DNA of 64,000 bases from Priapulus caudatus (taxonomy: Eukaryota; Priapulida; Priapulimorpha; Priapulimorphida; Priapulidae): positions 381,724-445,723 of the forward strand of contig NW_014577176.1 of the NCBI RefSeq assembly GCF_000485595.1. The letters run 5' to 3'. Below the pieces are notes generated by a model. It was not told where the DNA came from and ran no database searches. It saw only the letters and a program-made list of their open reading frames with translations. This document shows positions 45,277-63,110 of the stretch, piece by piece. A program made the translations under genes and the position numbers. The stretch's first letter is position 1, and every line of letters begins with the position of its first letter.

Positions 45277-48200
45277 TTATCTAATAAAGGTTAGCCATCG
45301 GCGTGGATTATCAACTAATATCTTGTCAATAGTCGCTTGTGTCACACCTCTCAGTAACATCCTAGGAACGATATCTACTAGGATGTGCGAGTATCCATGG
45401 CCACCATACTTCATCTAAATGCAGGAATAGAAGATTGGCATCATTTAATATATTACCATTTACCATCGGTGAAGCTTTTTGTTGCTTAATATTCTGATTA
45501 AAGCAAAGGCAATACTCGCCTTTACCTACAAAAGTAAATTCAACCCCTGTAAGTATCTTCAATATAGTGAGTGTATACAAGTTCTAGGGATTCATAAACT
45601 ATCATAACCAATACCACCATGATACGTAGGACCCATTTCAATGATAGCAACAGAACTTACCAGCCTGTATTTTGTATGAATGTCGTGAGAAATGAGCAAT
45701 CGGTCTTCATATCCCTCGGCGATCATGCGCTCGAGGAATCGCATACGCACAGCGTCACTCGGCATATCCTTCTGCTTATCTTGCTGGTAGTAAGAAGTTT
45801 CTACGCCAAACAGATCCCATTCGCAGTAGCTGCCGAGTGCTGCAAACTCCAGACACGTCTCAAAGTCCATCAGTGTTCCTTCGCAGACAATATTTACATC
45901 GTGATTAGAGCTTCAACATTGGATAGAGAAAACATCATGGAACGTATCACAAATCGGGTAGAATATTGAGCAAACTGAGTTATTAGACTCAATAGAATAG
46001 CTGCTTGTTTACCCAAAAAAATGTCTCGTCGATCCTCCTCAAGAAAATTGCAATTTTGGGCACTTTTATGTCAGAAATGACAAAAAAAGTTAAACAGACG
46101 ATATATCAGAAAATTACAGCTTCCAATCAACAATTAGTGAAGATACTCTTGCCTCAAGCACTCTCAGATATTAACCAGGGCATTGGTAAAAGGTGGACAC
46201 AACAGACATGTGCTCAATTTCCAGGACCAAACATAATAATTTCCTATTTTCTATGTCTTTTCAGGACCAGCAGCCAGCTCTGAGTTTTCACTTACATGCT
46301 TAACCTATCTCCCTGGCAGGGTCAGGTGATATCCAGCCAGTTATCTGACCAAAAGAACAGCTAGTCCACTCAATTTGGCCTGCTTGTGACCAAATATCCA
46401 AACCAAACGAACATGCGCTAAACTGTCTGTCAGCTCTCTGACGATAACGTGATGTTCATGTGTTTACGACTTACTGTCCAAGTGTGACATTGTCGTCTTC
46501 GATATGTCACAGCCGGCCTCCTGCAGTATGCGCACAATTTCTGCTGGAGCTTTCTCATCTCTCCCCGGATGTATGTTCACAGCACATCCGAGACGTTCTT
46601 GTGCCTGCGCGGCCGCTCGAAGAACCTTCTTCTCATTTCCTTCTCAGTCATCAAAGTAATACAGTTAATTATTAATGATGAGTGTCACATGATGACTGGA
46701 TTCGAACAAGTAACCAAACAGAATAGTTTACTCTTATTCTGTTGGATTACATATTTACATATTTACATATACATCTACACGATGATATACATTTGGAGTA
46801 CTCATGTAAATACAATTACCAATATTTCTGGACATGTACTGAAATGTCATGCCGACATGAGTTAACTTTACAGTGAGACCTCACATTATGGAAACTTGCA
46901 GGAATGCGTCCACACGGAATTGGTAAATTATGACCACTAAACTTCGTATACTGAAATGTGCTGATACAAACTAATGATATGAAATGAAAATATGCTCTCC
47001 TGAAATTTTTAAAAGGAATAAGTGCATTTTTCCTGCAAAAAGTGGTAAGCTTAATTTCCTTTTGATGAAATTAATGCAGCCAAATGATATGCACCTAGCT
47101 TCCAACAAGACAGTTGGCCCAGCTTGGTATGTGCTGCTAGCCCATTACACAGCTTCCTGCCCTGAAAAGTAATGCTGAGAGGGTCTATGTCCACCAGGGT
47201 ACTGCCGAAACGTACCCTGGTACTATCTAATATGCCGGACTGTACCTCACCTACTCCACTAACGAGTCTAGGGAGACGCCTACTCCCTAACCCTAACCCT
47301 AAACCTAATCCTAATCCTAACCCTAACCCTATCAAATAGTGACCAGGGTACGTTCCGGCAGTACCCTGGGGGACATAGACCCTATGAGCAAAAGTAATAC
47401 CTACACAAGCAGTGAGTATGGAATGTGCATCAAAACTTTATGTATCAGCGTGTTTATGTACCAGTTAGAGGCCAAGAGCAGCCAATCTCTCCAATAAGTC
47501 CACATTTGACCTTGGTCCCATCGCAACCATCAACGACTTCATGAATTATCGTATCAATTAGCTGTTCCTCTGTTCTGGTGCTCATGTCTAATGGATGACT
47601 TGGACCTACATAGAACCCTGAAGCAAAAAAGTAAAACCCTATTGCTATGCAACATAGAACCCTGAAGAACAAAGGTGAAACCCTATTGCTATGCAACATA
47701 GAACCCTGAAGAACAAAGGTGAAACCCTATTGCTATGCAACATAGAACCTAGTCCGAGATTCCTCTGACCAATGCCCACACCTAATCCACCAAAATCGTC
47801 GGTGTGGGCATTGGTCAGAGGAATCTCGGACTACATAGAACCCTGAAGAACAAAAGTGAAACCCTGTTTCCATGCATTGCATATTACCTATTATTATGAA
47901 TAAAAATATTAGCGCAAATAAACACTCCACTGGTTAATTATTAAGAGTGAGTAGCAATCACTCATTATCTTGTGTTCTATGGCCATTATAATTGATGGTT
48001 GAAAACTAGTAGAGACGTACAGCATTACAATAGACGCACATTTCAGACAGTGTTTTGACTTTGGACCTCAGTGCCACTGTATAGGTCATGCTACGCCTAC
48101 CACAGGTACAACACACTTTTCCAGCAATACCTGCTCCAGCAACGATGTTAACTCCTGTCTGCGTTGATAGTTGCTGCAGCCGTTCAACGTCTCTGCCAAG

Positions 48201-49934
48201 ACCATGTGTAGTGTTATCAACAATGGTGCTGCCACCTGCTGACTTAAAGTACTCTAACTCTTCAACACAGACATCGAATTCTGTAAGATGTAAGTTGCCC
48301 TTGTGACTATACCTGAAATCATCACATGATAAACCGTCACATTTCAACAGCTTTTACATGCACGATGATGACAATAAATATCAGGAAAATACAGGGGACA
48401 AAATGACAGATGTCAGTCTCTTCTGTTGTCTCATCTTTCAGATGTCAGTCAAAATAGGGGGGTATATATGCAATAATCGATATATGGAAAGTCCCCAACT
48501 CATTAATTACACATATATTCACTAACATCGAGGCTCCAACAATATATTTCAAAGTTCTAGACAGCGAAGAAAATATGGTTATAGGTCAGGCAGTAAACTC
48601 ACGGATATCTCTGAATCCAACCAACATGGCGTAAGTCAAATGGAGCATCAGAGTAGTCATGGATTGGTGGTCCTGTCTTTGATGTTGCAGGCACATACAG
48701 TACGCCACAGTCAATAAGTAAGTGTTCATGAGTGAGAGTGGTTCCCATGCTATCTGGCTCGACACTTCCGCATACTGTATTTCAAATAAGAACATGATTT
48801 AACTGATAGTAGCAAACCTACAAATGAACTGGCATGATAGTGGATATGTGAGAATTTCAGCTGGAAAATTACTTGAGGTACCGTACGGTATTTGTATTGT
48901 AATACAGTAAAAACCCGCGTATAAGAACATAGATTTTTCCAAGTTAGCCTCAACATGTTCTTATATAAATGGTGCTTACTGAAAAATTAGGCTCAAAAGG
49001 TTCTTAAATAGGTTCTTAATTGTTTCTACTTTTAATATGTACTAGCTGAAACCCGCGCTACGCGCGGGCTTAGTGACTGTGATGCATGTGTTACCAGTAC
49101 AGTAGTGTTATGTGTAAGGTGTTATATGGAGAGTTTAGTTGTTGCACATGTTTGTTTTTTTATGGTTGAGATGTCAATACAAATACATGTATTTCAGGCT
49201 GAATGTGTTCTTATGTATATGCAATTTTATGACCGCATTTCAGCCTGAGTCGACGTGTTCTTTTATGCGGATTTTTACTGTATATGTAATTAAATAATGC
49301 AGTACTGTGCCTCAATAACAATGCCAGGGTGCTGGCATTGTTATTGTTGAGCATTGGCATTGGCATTGTTATTGCATCGATATTGTTGAGCTCGTCTTTT
49401 TTATTTTACCTGTGTTTCTTTTTAAGTCTTCATCTGCATGGAAAATTAAGAACCTACTTTAAAATCTTAGCCTAAAACAGGTTCTTATGTAAAGGGGTCT
49501 AAATGGGAAATTTTAGCCTAACATGTTCTTAAAATCTATGTTCTTATACGAGGGTTTTTACTGTATTCGCAAATCATTCTTGGCCATAAAAACTTATGCA
49601 CTAGTATAGAGTCGAATCTTGTAAAATTATGACAAATTGGTTCCGTGAAAACGAATGCGATAGGGAAAAAATATAGTTTCCCATTCTTTATGCAGTGAAA
49701 GACTCGATCCCCACTCACATTTTCAACTACCCATTACTGATTTAGGTATTCGATGTTTGTGGTGCTAGTTTTACTTCTTTTAGCGGTTCTACTATGCATA
49801 ATTTATGTAAATTTTCTACTGTTTTAATTATAGAAATGAATCGTGCGCCCGTGAGTGCGAGACTGTGGTGTAACGTTTGTGGCAGTGTGTGAGACATCAC
49901 CTGTTTGCACCTTCCCCTTCCTGATGGTATCCAT
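45277..49934 (-). CDS. PTER: Phosphotriesterase-related protein (PTER)
   Basis: Seven coding exons (high to low): 49934-49901, 48774-48603, 48312-48131, 47617-47462, 46642-46475, 45878-45661, 45414-45277. Phases agree; 1068 nt, 355 residues (human 349). It belongs to the amidohydrolase superfamily (TIM barrel with a binuclear metal centre). Predicted metal ligands are His27 and His29 (LTHEHL), Glu173 (GEIGCSW, replacing the carboxylated Lys of bacterial phosphotriesterase), His206 (IHPGR), His235 (MSHLDR) and Asp303 (HDIH). The end [10 protein letters not shown] with WLTF matches the family. Mammalian PTER has been reported to hydrolyse N-acetyltaurine; whether this one does is unknown. The first exon (12 codons, [11 protein letters not shown]) was located by its phase and by likeness to the human N-terminus. 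The intron before exon 4 contains tandem copies of its own acceptor. Confidence 0.93.
47180..47383. mobile_element. 204-bp MITE with a telomere-like core, in a PTER intron
   Basis: Arms of about 42 bp (AGGGTCTATGTCCACCAGGG and its inverse, continuing through TACTGCCG(A/G)AACGTACCCTGG) enclose a CCCTAA-type array (about 47285-47330) with variants such as CCTAAT. No flanking duplication was resolved. Confidence 0.8.
47612..47880. repeat. 44-bp tandem repeats of the PTER exon 4 acceptor, plus a hairpin
   Basis: The unit beginning GAACCCTGAAGAACAAAGG and ending TATGCAACATA occurs at about 47612, 47656 and 47700, with a further partial copy near 47837. On the minus strand each unit contains the TTCAGGGTTCTATG junction of the real exon edge. 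Between the third and last copy is a hairpin with 32-bp arms (47749-47832; AGTCCGAGATTCCTCTGACC). Confidence 0.9.
48905..49563. mobile_element. 659-bp Tc1/mariner-type MITE in PTER intron 1
   Basis: Ends CAGTAAAAACCCGCGTATAA and its near inverse (TTATACGAGGGTTTTTACTG) are flanked by TA on both sides. TTCTTA and TTTTAGCCTAA motifs recur near both ends. An internal copy of the end (GATTTTTACTGTA near 49268) and a GC palindrome CCCGCGCTACGCGCGGG near 49052 suggest a composite history. Confidence 0.85.
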
Positions 49935-50246
49935 TTTCAGTAGTATGATCCACTGCCGTAGAGAGTTACTAAGCAGATGTCTCTAATAACAAGTATACGA
50001 GATCTACTATATAGCTGCTGTCTAATAATGAATACAGTGTCATGAGTTTATAAACGCTACATCATAATTATATTTACGTCACGATATATGTTTATGCCAC
50101 GGGAACGGCCCACTGCACTTCAAACGGCCCCGGCACTGGTCTCATGTCTCCTAACTTTGATAAATAGGCACACATCAGTCACACTGCCACTGGCAGCAGG
50201 ATAAAGTCCGTCCTTACTACACATGCAGTAACACAGTACACTCACG

Positions 50247-50709
50247 CACAGGCATTGTTTCAATAATAAAATGATGGTTAATAAATACAACTTGTCAGTA
50301 CTATACCTACCAGTACCAGTACCAGTAATACTAATAGTCTTAAGTTTGATTTGACCTAATAACTTCACTTCAACACCGTCCAAGTCCAATACACCGCTGC
50401 AACACATAGCGCGCACGCCCTTGTGCATGCACAAATACACAGTGATATAGAGTGATACAGAGTGATACACAGTGATATAGAGTGATACACAGACTGTGTC
50501 AGTGATACACACTCTATATCACTGTGTATTTGTGCATGCACAAGGGCGTGCGTTGCAGCGGTGTATTGGACGGTGTTGAAGTGAAGTTATTAGGTCAAAT
50601 CAAATATTAAGACTTAGAGTATTACTAGTACTGGTACTGGTAGGTCTAGTACTGACACGTTGTATTTATTAACCATCATTTCATTATTGAAACGGTCCAA
50701 GTGCCTGTG
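50247..50709. mobile_element. Foldback DNA element, CACAGG family, copy 4
   Basis: The left end CACAGGCATTGTTTCAATA (with a small internal deletion relative to the family end) and the right end GAAACGGTCCAAGTGCCTGTG are flanked by the exact 8-bp duplication CACTCACG (50239-50246, 50710-50717). The arms are nearly 200 bp and the centre is GTGATA(T/C)A repeats. The interior differs from copies 1 and 2, so only the ends define the family. Confidence 0.88.
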
Positions 50710-51039
50710 CACTCACGCCACATCATGTGTGTGCTGTAGGCGTAGCGTGAATGTGGTGGCTCAGTCATAGATATTGATATATGCAGATGAATATACATAA
50801 ATCTAATCACAATTTCTATATAAGATATACTGTGTTATTAGTATCATAGATATCTACTATAATATGTATCTACATCAGTATTATAATGACTGTCTACCAG
50901 CTACTACTACTACTACTACTAGTACTTATGTTTACACAAAACTGGCGTAACCAGCAGTACAGTACGCGCATTGCGCGCCATCCCCCGGGACATATAAAAA
51001 TTAACGTAAACACGTACAGAGAGCGTATATATCTACACG

Positions 51040-51785
51040 TTCTCTTTCTTTCTATCTCCCTCCTTCTCTCTCTCTTCCTTCATCGCGCTCTCTCTCTCTC
51101 TCTCTCTCTCTTTCTTCCTTCGTCTCTCTCTTCCTTCGTATCTCTCCCTCTCTTCCTTCGTCGCTCACTCCCTCTCTTCCTTCGTCTCTCTCTCCCTCTC
51201 TTCCTTCGTCTCTCTCTCCCTCTCTTCCTTCGTCTTTCACTCCCTCTCTTCCTTCGTCTCTCTCTCCCTCTCTTCCTACGTCTCTCTCTCTCTCTTCATT
51301 CCTCTATCACTTTCTCTTTACTGCCTCGGTTTTTCTCTCCCATTACCTCTCTTTCTTTTGCTTCCCCGCATTTCTCGTTCTCCTGCATTGCTTTCTTTCT
51401 TTCCCGCATTTCTCTCTCCAGACTATATCTCTTTTTTTCTCTCGCCTGCTTCTCTCTCTCCAGACTATATCTCTTTTTTATCTCTCTCTCTAAATATTTC
51501 TTTTTCCTTCCCCTGCATTCCTCTCTTTCTTTCTCTTCCCCTGCATTCCACTGTCTCCCCCTGTCTTTATCTCTTCCCCCCTGCCTTTCTCTCTTACTTT
51601 CCCTCTGCCTTTCTCTCTTTCCCCTTGCCTTTCTCTTCCCTCTGCCTTTCTCTCTTTCCCTTTGCCTTTCTCTTCCCTCTGACTTTCTCTCTTTCTCCCT
51701 CATGCCTCTCTCTTCATCTCCCTGCCTCGTTCTCTTTCCTTGTCCCTCTCTTTCCCTCTCCCTGACCCGCTCCCTACCACAAATT
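51040..51785. repeat. (CT)n-rich minisatellite
   Basis: Units close to TCTCTCTCCCTCTCTTCCTTCG repeat from about 51110 to 51300, grading into irregular CTTTCTCTCTTTCCC sequence. Opens long Ser/Leu/Phe frames with no meaning. Confidence 0.92.
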
Positions 51786-53254
51786 ATTTCAGTTGCCTTA
51801 ACTAGAATTGAACATGGTATAAAATACACATATCTTACTCTATCGAGATATACACATAACATCTCCAGGTCTACAGGGATAAATAAACGTGTCATGTGCA
51901 CGATGCGCGAGTTTTACCAAGCACAGTTTCCAACTAGAAAAACAACTACATATTTATAACATGGTACATAAAATTAGGTTTAAAAATATACATTTATTAA
52001 CAGTAATTTATATGTAACATTACATTCTCCATTATTTCATTTTATACGCACAAATCAAATGAAATTAGCAGCAATATCAAAACATTTAAACCTTTAACTA
52101 GACATCTTTTATAACATTTTGGCATTAATTACTTTATAAAACAGTGATATAGATCATAACTTCATTAATTTATGTGGGCTAAATAAAATTCATAACCTAG
52201 CCGCAACAATTTGAAAATAATGGAATCTTGGTGACTAGAATGGTGCCATCCTAATGAAAAAACTGTTAAGGTGTCTCGTGAGCAATCTTCTCGTTTATCA
52301 AAATTAATCTTCATGGGTGTGTTGGAGTCGTGACCCCCCAGTTCAGGAAACACAATATTGTTTGCAACAGACAGATCCCAATTAAGGAAGCAACCAACAA
52401 TCTAAGAACACCTAAATGCAAAAAAGCATTAAGTACAGAATAATAACACAAGACCCCATTTATAAATATCTGATTTTGATCAATTTATGTTAAAATTAAA
52501 TAGGACTAATATTTGTCACACCTTGATTAGGGTCAATAAGCCAGTCTTTTTTATTTTATTTCGCCCTATGCCTTACATGGAATATGCTTGTCAAACAAAT
52601 TCTTCTTCCATCTGTTTCAGAGTAACTCCAATACTAATACTTTATCACTGCTTCCTCTATTAAATTTTAAAACTTAAAAAACTTCTACGGAAGAGTAGAT
52701 TTTGGACGAGTTGCAGCTTTTTTAAATGTCAACCCTTGCATATATACTATAGCTCGATCAAACATTTGCCCACGAAACGTAGTCACAGTTTCTAATATAA
52801 TGCCTAGTGACTACAACTGTTACGACCATACGACTGACCGTGGCGCTACGCCAGGGCGCAGCACTGTTCAACGCCTGTCAGTGTGGTATTAGCTAAAGCA
52901 TCAGATCATTATTCTTCATAAACAGCATATAAACTAACTATGCATGCTCAGAGATTCTGTACACATAATCATATTTCAACCCTTTTCTAATAACATATCA
53001 CACTCTTTGCACCCTATTCCCAAAGAGTTAAAAATATATAATTTTTTTTTCAGAAATAATTTCCACTAGGCCATTAATTAACATTACTCTTGTAATTGCT
53101 GAAATCTGTCAAAATAAGCTAAGTTCACGTAGGCCTCAGCAATTGCCTATCTTTTATCATTCCTAACCAGGTATAATCTACTGTTCATGTGTATATGGTA
53201 GAATCCTATTTTTACAGCATAGTTTTATGTTGTCTATTCTACTAGCCCTTCACT
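51786..53254. other. Spacer downstream of the NRAMP gene
   Basis: AT-rich, no gene recognised. It should hold the 3' UTR of the metal transporter. I checked for an iron-responsive element on the minus strand: a CAGTGC occurs near 52865 but its flanks do not pair. Confidence 0.5.
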
Positions 53255-58838
<5,584 letters not shown>

Positions 58839-59980
58839 CTTTTCTACTGCTTCTTAAAAATATTAAGGAACTTGTTTGAACTGTTAGTTACAACCATATC
58901 AATGAAGACATGTTCGACCTATTACTGAAAAGTGAACTATTGTCCTTCGCACTTTGAAATTGGTGGGTTGCACATACCATAGATTTGTGGCCCTTAGTAC
59001 AGCAGTGTGAGTGAATAAGTCGACCAGCCGAGAACAAGAATTTTACAAAAACTTGTGACCGTAGTAGAATCACATAAACTCACTATACTAGGGCACACAA
59101 TAGGTAAATAAACTCACTGATTTCAACATGCAAAAACAAATAAACCACTTTTAAAACCTGACAGCATCTTACATTCCACAGTTTGATGCATATCTCTTGA
59201 ATTTGAGCTCTACAATGCTATATTCATAATGTATGTAGCTCAATCTGCCCTGAATCTTCCAGACTTCTTATAAGACTTGTTTTCCTGAAAAATCTATAGA
59301 CATATATTTATTAAAATAATATTTATAAGATAGGCATGTCCATCAGAGCACTGGCCAATATGAAAGGTGGGGATTTGCAAAGTTTCGATATTGTGTCTAA
59401 TGTTCAGGGTATTATCTACTTGTACTTCATATTTATGTGCATTGTAATATTTTTTTATCTGACAACACTGTTTGTAAATGCATTGTACAGTTGGCATTTT
59501 ATCTTAATAAAAAAAAAGAAAATAGTAGTGTATCAACATGAAGTTATGTATGATCGGATTATGAACATAGCTCCAAGTTGTAAATGAGTGTGCATGCCCA
59601 CTCAATCACGTTCACCTGTAAAACATGACATATAGATCATAATTATTATCATTTATGCGCTGTTATCACAAACAGAATTATTCAATACAGTAACATATCT
59701 GTCATATGTTGCAAACGTCTTCAAAATAGGGACCTATAGCCACTCTTAAAAGTAAACGAACAATACAGTACATGTGCTAAGTAATGCTGTACATGCTGAA
59801 GTGTACGAAATTGTGTGTGCAGCAACTCTAACACCTTCTCTTCCTCTGTATTCCATCACTCCACATTAGATGGAGTACTGCAATAGCATGGGTGCCGTGC
59901 GCGTGCTGTGACAGTGTTGTGCACAATATCAGTAAATCACTGACAAATTACAATACAAACACTTTTACCAATCAGGGCTA
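58839..59980. other. Spacer upstream of the NRAMP gene
   Basis: AT-rich sequence with no gene recognised. It should include the NRAMP promoter and any 5' UTR exon, which I could not place. Confidence 0.45.
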
Positions 59981-59987
59981 ATATATT

Positions 59988-60027
59988 ATATCAGGAGTCT
60001 ATCAATATTGATAGACTCCTGATTATA
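59988..60027. repeat. Perfect palindrome with ATCAGGAGT ends
   Basis: ATCAGGAGTCTATCAATA is followed directly by its inverse. Same end motif as at 44812. Confidence 0.85.
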
Positions 60028-60487
60028 TATATATATATACATATATATATGATAACAAATACCTTGTACACTAGCTTGCACGGTTGTCATGCTTGATAGC
60101 TTGTTAAGTCTGGTAGACCTGTCATCTAACGACGCAGTGTATCAGGATGCTGAAGAGTCAAGTTGATGTTGCACGCATGAATCACTCCAGTGCTCTCACC
60201 TTGTCATAAGTAAAAATTCCCTAAAATACATACAAATTCCTTACAGTCATATAGACAGCTGCTGCATATGATCAGCAATTACATGTACGATAAATCCCAG
60301 GCCAAGGGCCCAAGCCTATATAGTTTAGCAACCCAGATTAGTTTAGTAAATAGGCCCCTATGCGAAAACACATTTGCGGGATACCACACTATCCTCGATC
60401 CAACCCCAAGTACTAATAATCTTGTTTGAAATGAATCCGGCTAATCTGGCCAAACAAATGCAGATCACTCCAATGCCAATGGGTCCG

Positions 60488-60680
60488 CTGTCAGTATCAA
60501 TGTGACCTATCTGAGAGTATAATACTATCAAGAGTGCATAATAGAGATGCACTCTTGCACTTCTATTATGCACTCTTGATACTATCAGTATCAATGTGAC
60601 CTATCTGCATGAGAGTATAATACTATCAGTATCAGTATCAATGCGACCTATCTGAGAGTATAATACTATCACTATCAGTA
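60488..60680. repeat. Tandem repeats with an embedded hairpin
   Basis: The unit TATCAATGTGACCTATCTG with GAGAGTATAATACTATCA occurs three times. The first is interrupted by a hairpin (AGAGTGCATAATAGA and its inverse). Confidence 0.85.
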
Positions 60681-61469
60681 CCTGAATCACACCCTTGCCT
60701 TGTCTTGGTTTTCATACTTGCTTAATCTTAGCGGTGTACCATAGGTATAGGTAGCCTGACACCGAGTGTGCGGAATAACCATGTAATGTCGAGTCTACTC
60801 TAATGTGTATTGTGTTTCCGCCATTTGAGTACTTTTCGCACAAATAAATTACTATTATTCCTCTTTATTTGACTGTTTTGTGTTTTTGTACTTGGTTATT
60901 CTGATACTACATATATAGTAATTGTATGTTTTTGCACAAGACTTAAGACTGGTCTGCTTTTGCCCGTCCGGTGCACAGGCACTTGGAACGTCTCAATAAA
61001 AAAAAAAAGGTAAATAAACACGAAATGTATTTACTACCAGTCTTAATGTTTCTCTACTCTATTTCGCCTATTATTGACATTAATTACCCGTAAATGCCAG
61101 TCAAATGCTCATCTGCAACACACAAGTACACCGCACGCACGCCCTGTGCTCTCTTATTCATGTTGTTTGTGCACAGCGCGTGCGTTCGGTGTACTTGTGT
61201 GTTGCAGATGAGCATTTGACCGGCATTTACGGGTAATTATCGGCAATAATAGGCGAGCAGAGAGTAGAGTAATATAAAAGTAGAGAAACATTAAGCCTTT
61301 GGTAGTAAATAAATTTCGTGTTTATTTACCATTATTTTCTTGGCTGTGGCTACGCGACCGGTACTGGATGAGCAGCTGCTAGGCTACGCGTCCGGACATC
61401 CATCTCACCCAGTGATCTTGCGACACGTACACGCATGATTGCGCAACGGTTCGCTCTGCTGATTGCCGA

Positions 61470-61471
61470 GT

Positions 61472-61517
<46 letters not shown>

Positions 61518-61546
61518 GGGAATGTGTATGTGTCTGGGTATGCGTG

Positions 61547-61643
<97 letters not shown>

Positions 61644-61656
61644 GGGAGGAGCGGGG

Positions 61657-61707
<51 letters not shown>

Positions 61708-61712
61708 GAGAA

Positions 61713-61808
<96 letters not shown>

Positions 61809-61835
61809 AGAGAAGGGAGAGAGAGAGAGAGAGAT

Positions 61836-61891
<56 letters not shown>

Positions 61892-61960
61892 AGAGGTGTG
61901 TGTGAGAGAGAGAGAGAGATAGAGCTAGAGGTATGTGAGAGAGAGAGAGCGAGAGAGGAC
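61470..61960. repeat. (GT)n and (GA)n microsatellite between inverted flanks
   Basis: A GT run then an AGAGAG array of about 450 bases. Flanks GCATGATTGCGCAACGG (about 61433) and CCGTTGCGCAATCATGCG (about 62022) are inverted, with GCTCTGCTGATTG and CAATCAGCAGAGC adjoining the array. Confidence 0.93.
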
Positions 61961-62072
61961 GAATGAAAGGATAGACGGCAGCAGTGCATATATTGTATAT
62001 TTTTGGCAATCAGCAGAGCATCCCGTTGCGCAATCATGCGTGCACGCGATCACTGTGTGAGTGGATGTCCGG

Positions 62073-62779
62073 TAGATACAATAATGTAACCCAAACCCAG
62101 GATAGGGTTACAACGCGAGCGTATGGTTTTCAGTAAAGGAAGTTCAGGGCAAATCACTCAGGGCGGTTTCCTGGTGCGTTTTCACAGACTAGAACTTCCA
62201 AACTGGGTTTATTCTAAACACGAACCTTTCTCCGCTATCCTAAAACTTACTATGTATCACAATACTCTGTATTAAACTAATATAACCTGCTACAAAAATT
62301 CGAAGTGACGAGCGGCGAATATTTCGAGCGCAATTTTTGTTGACCTGTGACGTACGCATTCCCAATGCCCATAACGTTCGGCTAACTACGTCATGACGTC
62401 ACGACTGACAGCAGGCATCCCATGATACATTCGATCTTGGAGTTAAAGTTAGACGAACGCTATGCGCATTGGGAATGCGTACATCACAGGTCAACAGAAA
62501 TGTCGCTCAAAATATCTGCCGCTCGTCACTTCGAATTTTTGTAACAGGTTATATTAGTTTAATACAGAGTATTGTGATACATAGTATTAGTAAGTTCCAG
62601 GATATAGCGGAGAAAGGTTAATGTTTAGAATGAACCCAGTTTGGAAGTTCTAGTCTCTGAAAACGCACCAGCAAACCGCCCTGAGTGATTCACTCAGGGG
62701 TTCCCGGAACTTCCTCCACAGAAAACCATACGCTCGCATTGTAACCCTATCCTGGGTTTGGGTTACATTATTGTATCTA
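62073..62779. mobile_element. 707-bp long-TIR element with 9-bp duplication (Mutator-like)
   Basis: The ends TAGATACAATAATGTAACCC and the exact inverse are flanked by the direct repeat GATGTCCGG (62064-62072 and 62780-62788). Arms of roughly 300 bp on each side leave a centre of about 60 bp. Long arms with a 9-bp duplication fit Mutator-like elements. No transposase. Left and right arms differ at a modest number of sites. Confidence 0.9.
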
Positions 62780-63054
62780 GATGTCCGGATGCGTAGCTTG
62801 GAGCCTAGGCGACCGGTTCCGGACGCGTAGCCATTGCCTATTTTTTTTTATTGAGACGTTCCAAGTGCCGTTGTGGGCGGCCGTTGTCGTAACTTTAAAC
62901 TTGTACTTTGTAGTGTGGACAGGCTGGGCCCGTGGTCCGGTCCGCGAAATTTTTTTTCCCACTTGAGTTCCGGACCACAGCCAATCAGCGCACTCCATTC
63001 ACTCGACTTACTCGAAGCAACAATCATTACAATGTAAAATGAATACCACCTATA

Positions 63055-63110
63055 TCCCTAACCCTAACCCTAAACCGTAACCGAACCCTAACACTAACTA
63101 TAATCCAACC
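63055..63110. repeat. Interstitial telomere-like tract
   Basis: CCCTAACCCTAACCCTAAA followed by degenerate CCTAA-type units. Confidence 0.85.

Larger units (their letters stand above)
60974..62875. mobile_element. CACAGG-family foldback copy 3 enclosing nested insertions
   Basis: The left end CACAGGCACTTGGAACGTCTC and the right end GAGACGTTCCAAGTGCC are inverted, and the body from 60974 to about 61340 matches the family (ACGAAATGTATTTACTACC, then its inverse). From about 61345 the sequence is interrupted. TGGCTACGCG(A/T)CCGG ends at 61345 and 62835 mark a second inverted element, which in turn holds a GA/CA microsatellite between inverted flanks and a 707-bp third element. No target duplication was resolved for this copy. 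Confidence 0.7.

Noticed and set aside
45592-45870. 92-codon frame as a stand-alone small gene
   Set aside because: It is exon 6 of PTER plus read-through into the intron.
50886-51959. 357-codon frame with Leu/Ser/Phe repeats that looks like a membrane protein
   Set aside because: CT minisatellite; hydrophobicity is an effect of pyrimidine-rich codons.
52850-52890. Iron-responsive element in the NRAMP 3' region
   Set aside because: CAGTGC is present on the minus strand but the flanking bases cannot form the upper stem.
61405-62037. 210-codon Ser/Leu frame and its Arg/Glu opposite
   Set aside because: GA microsatellite.
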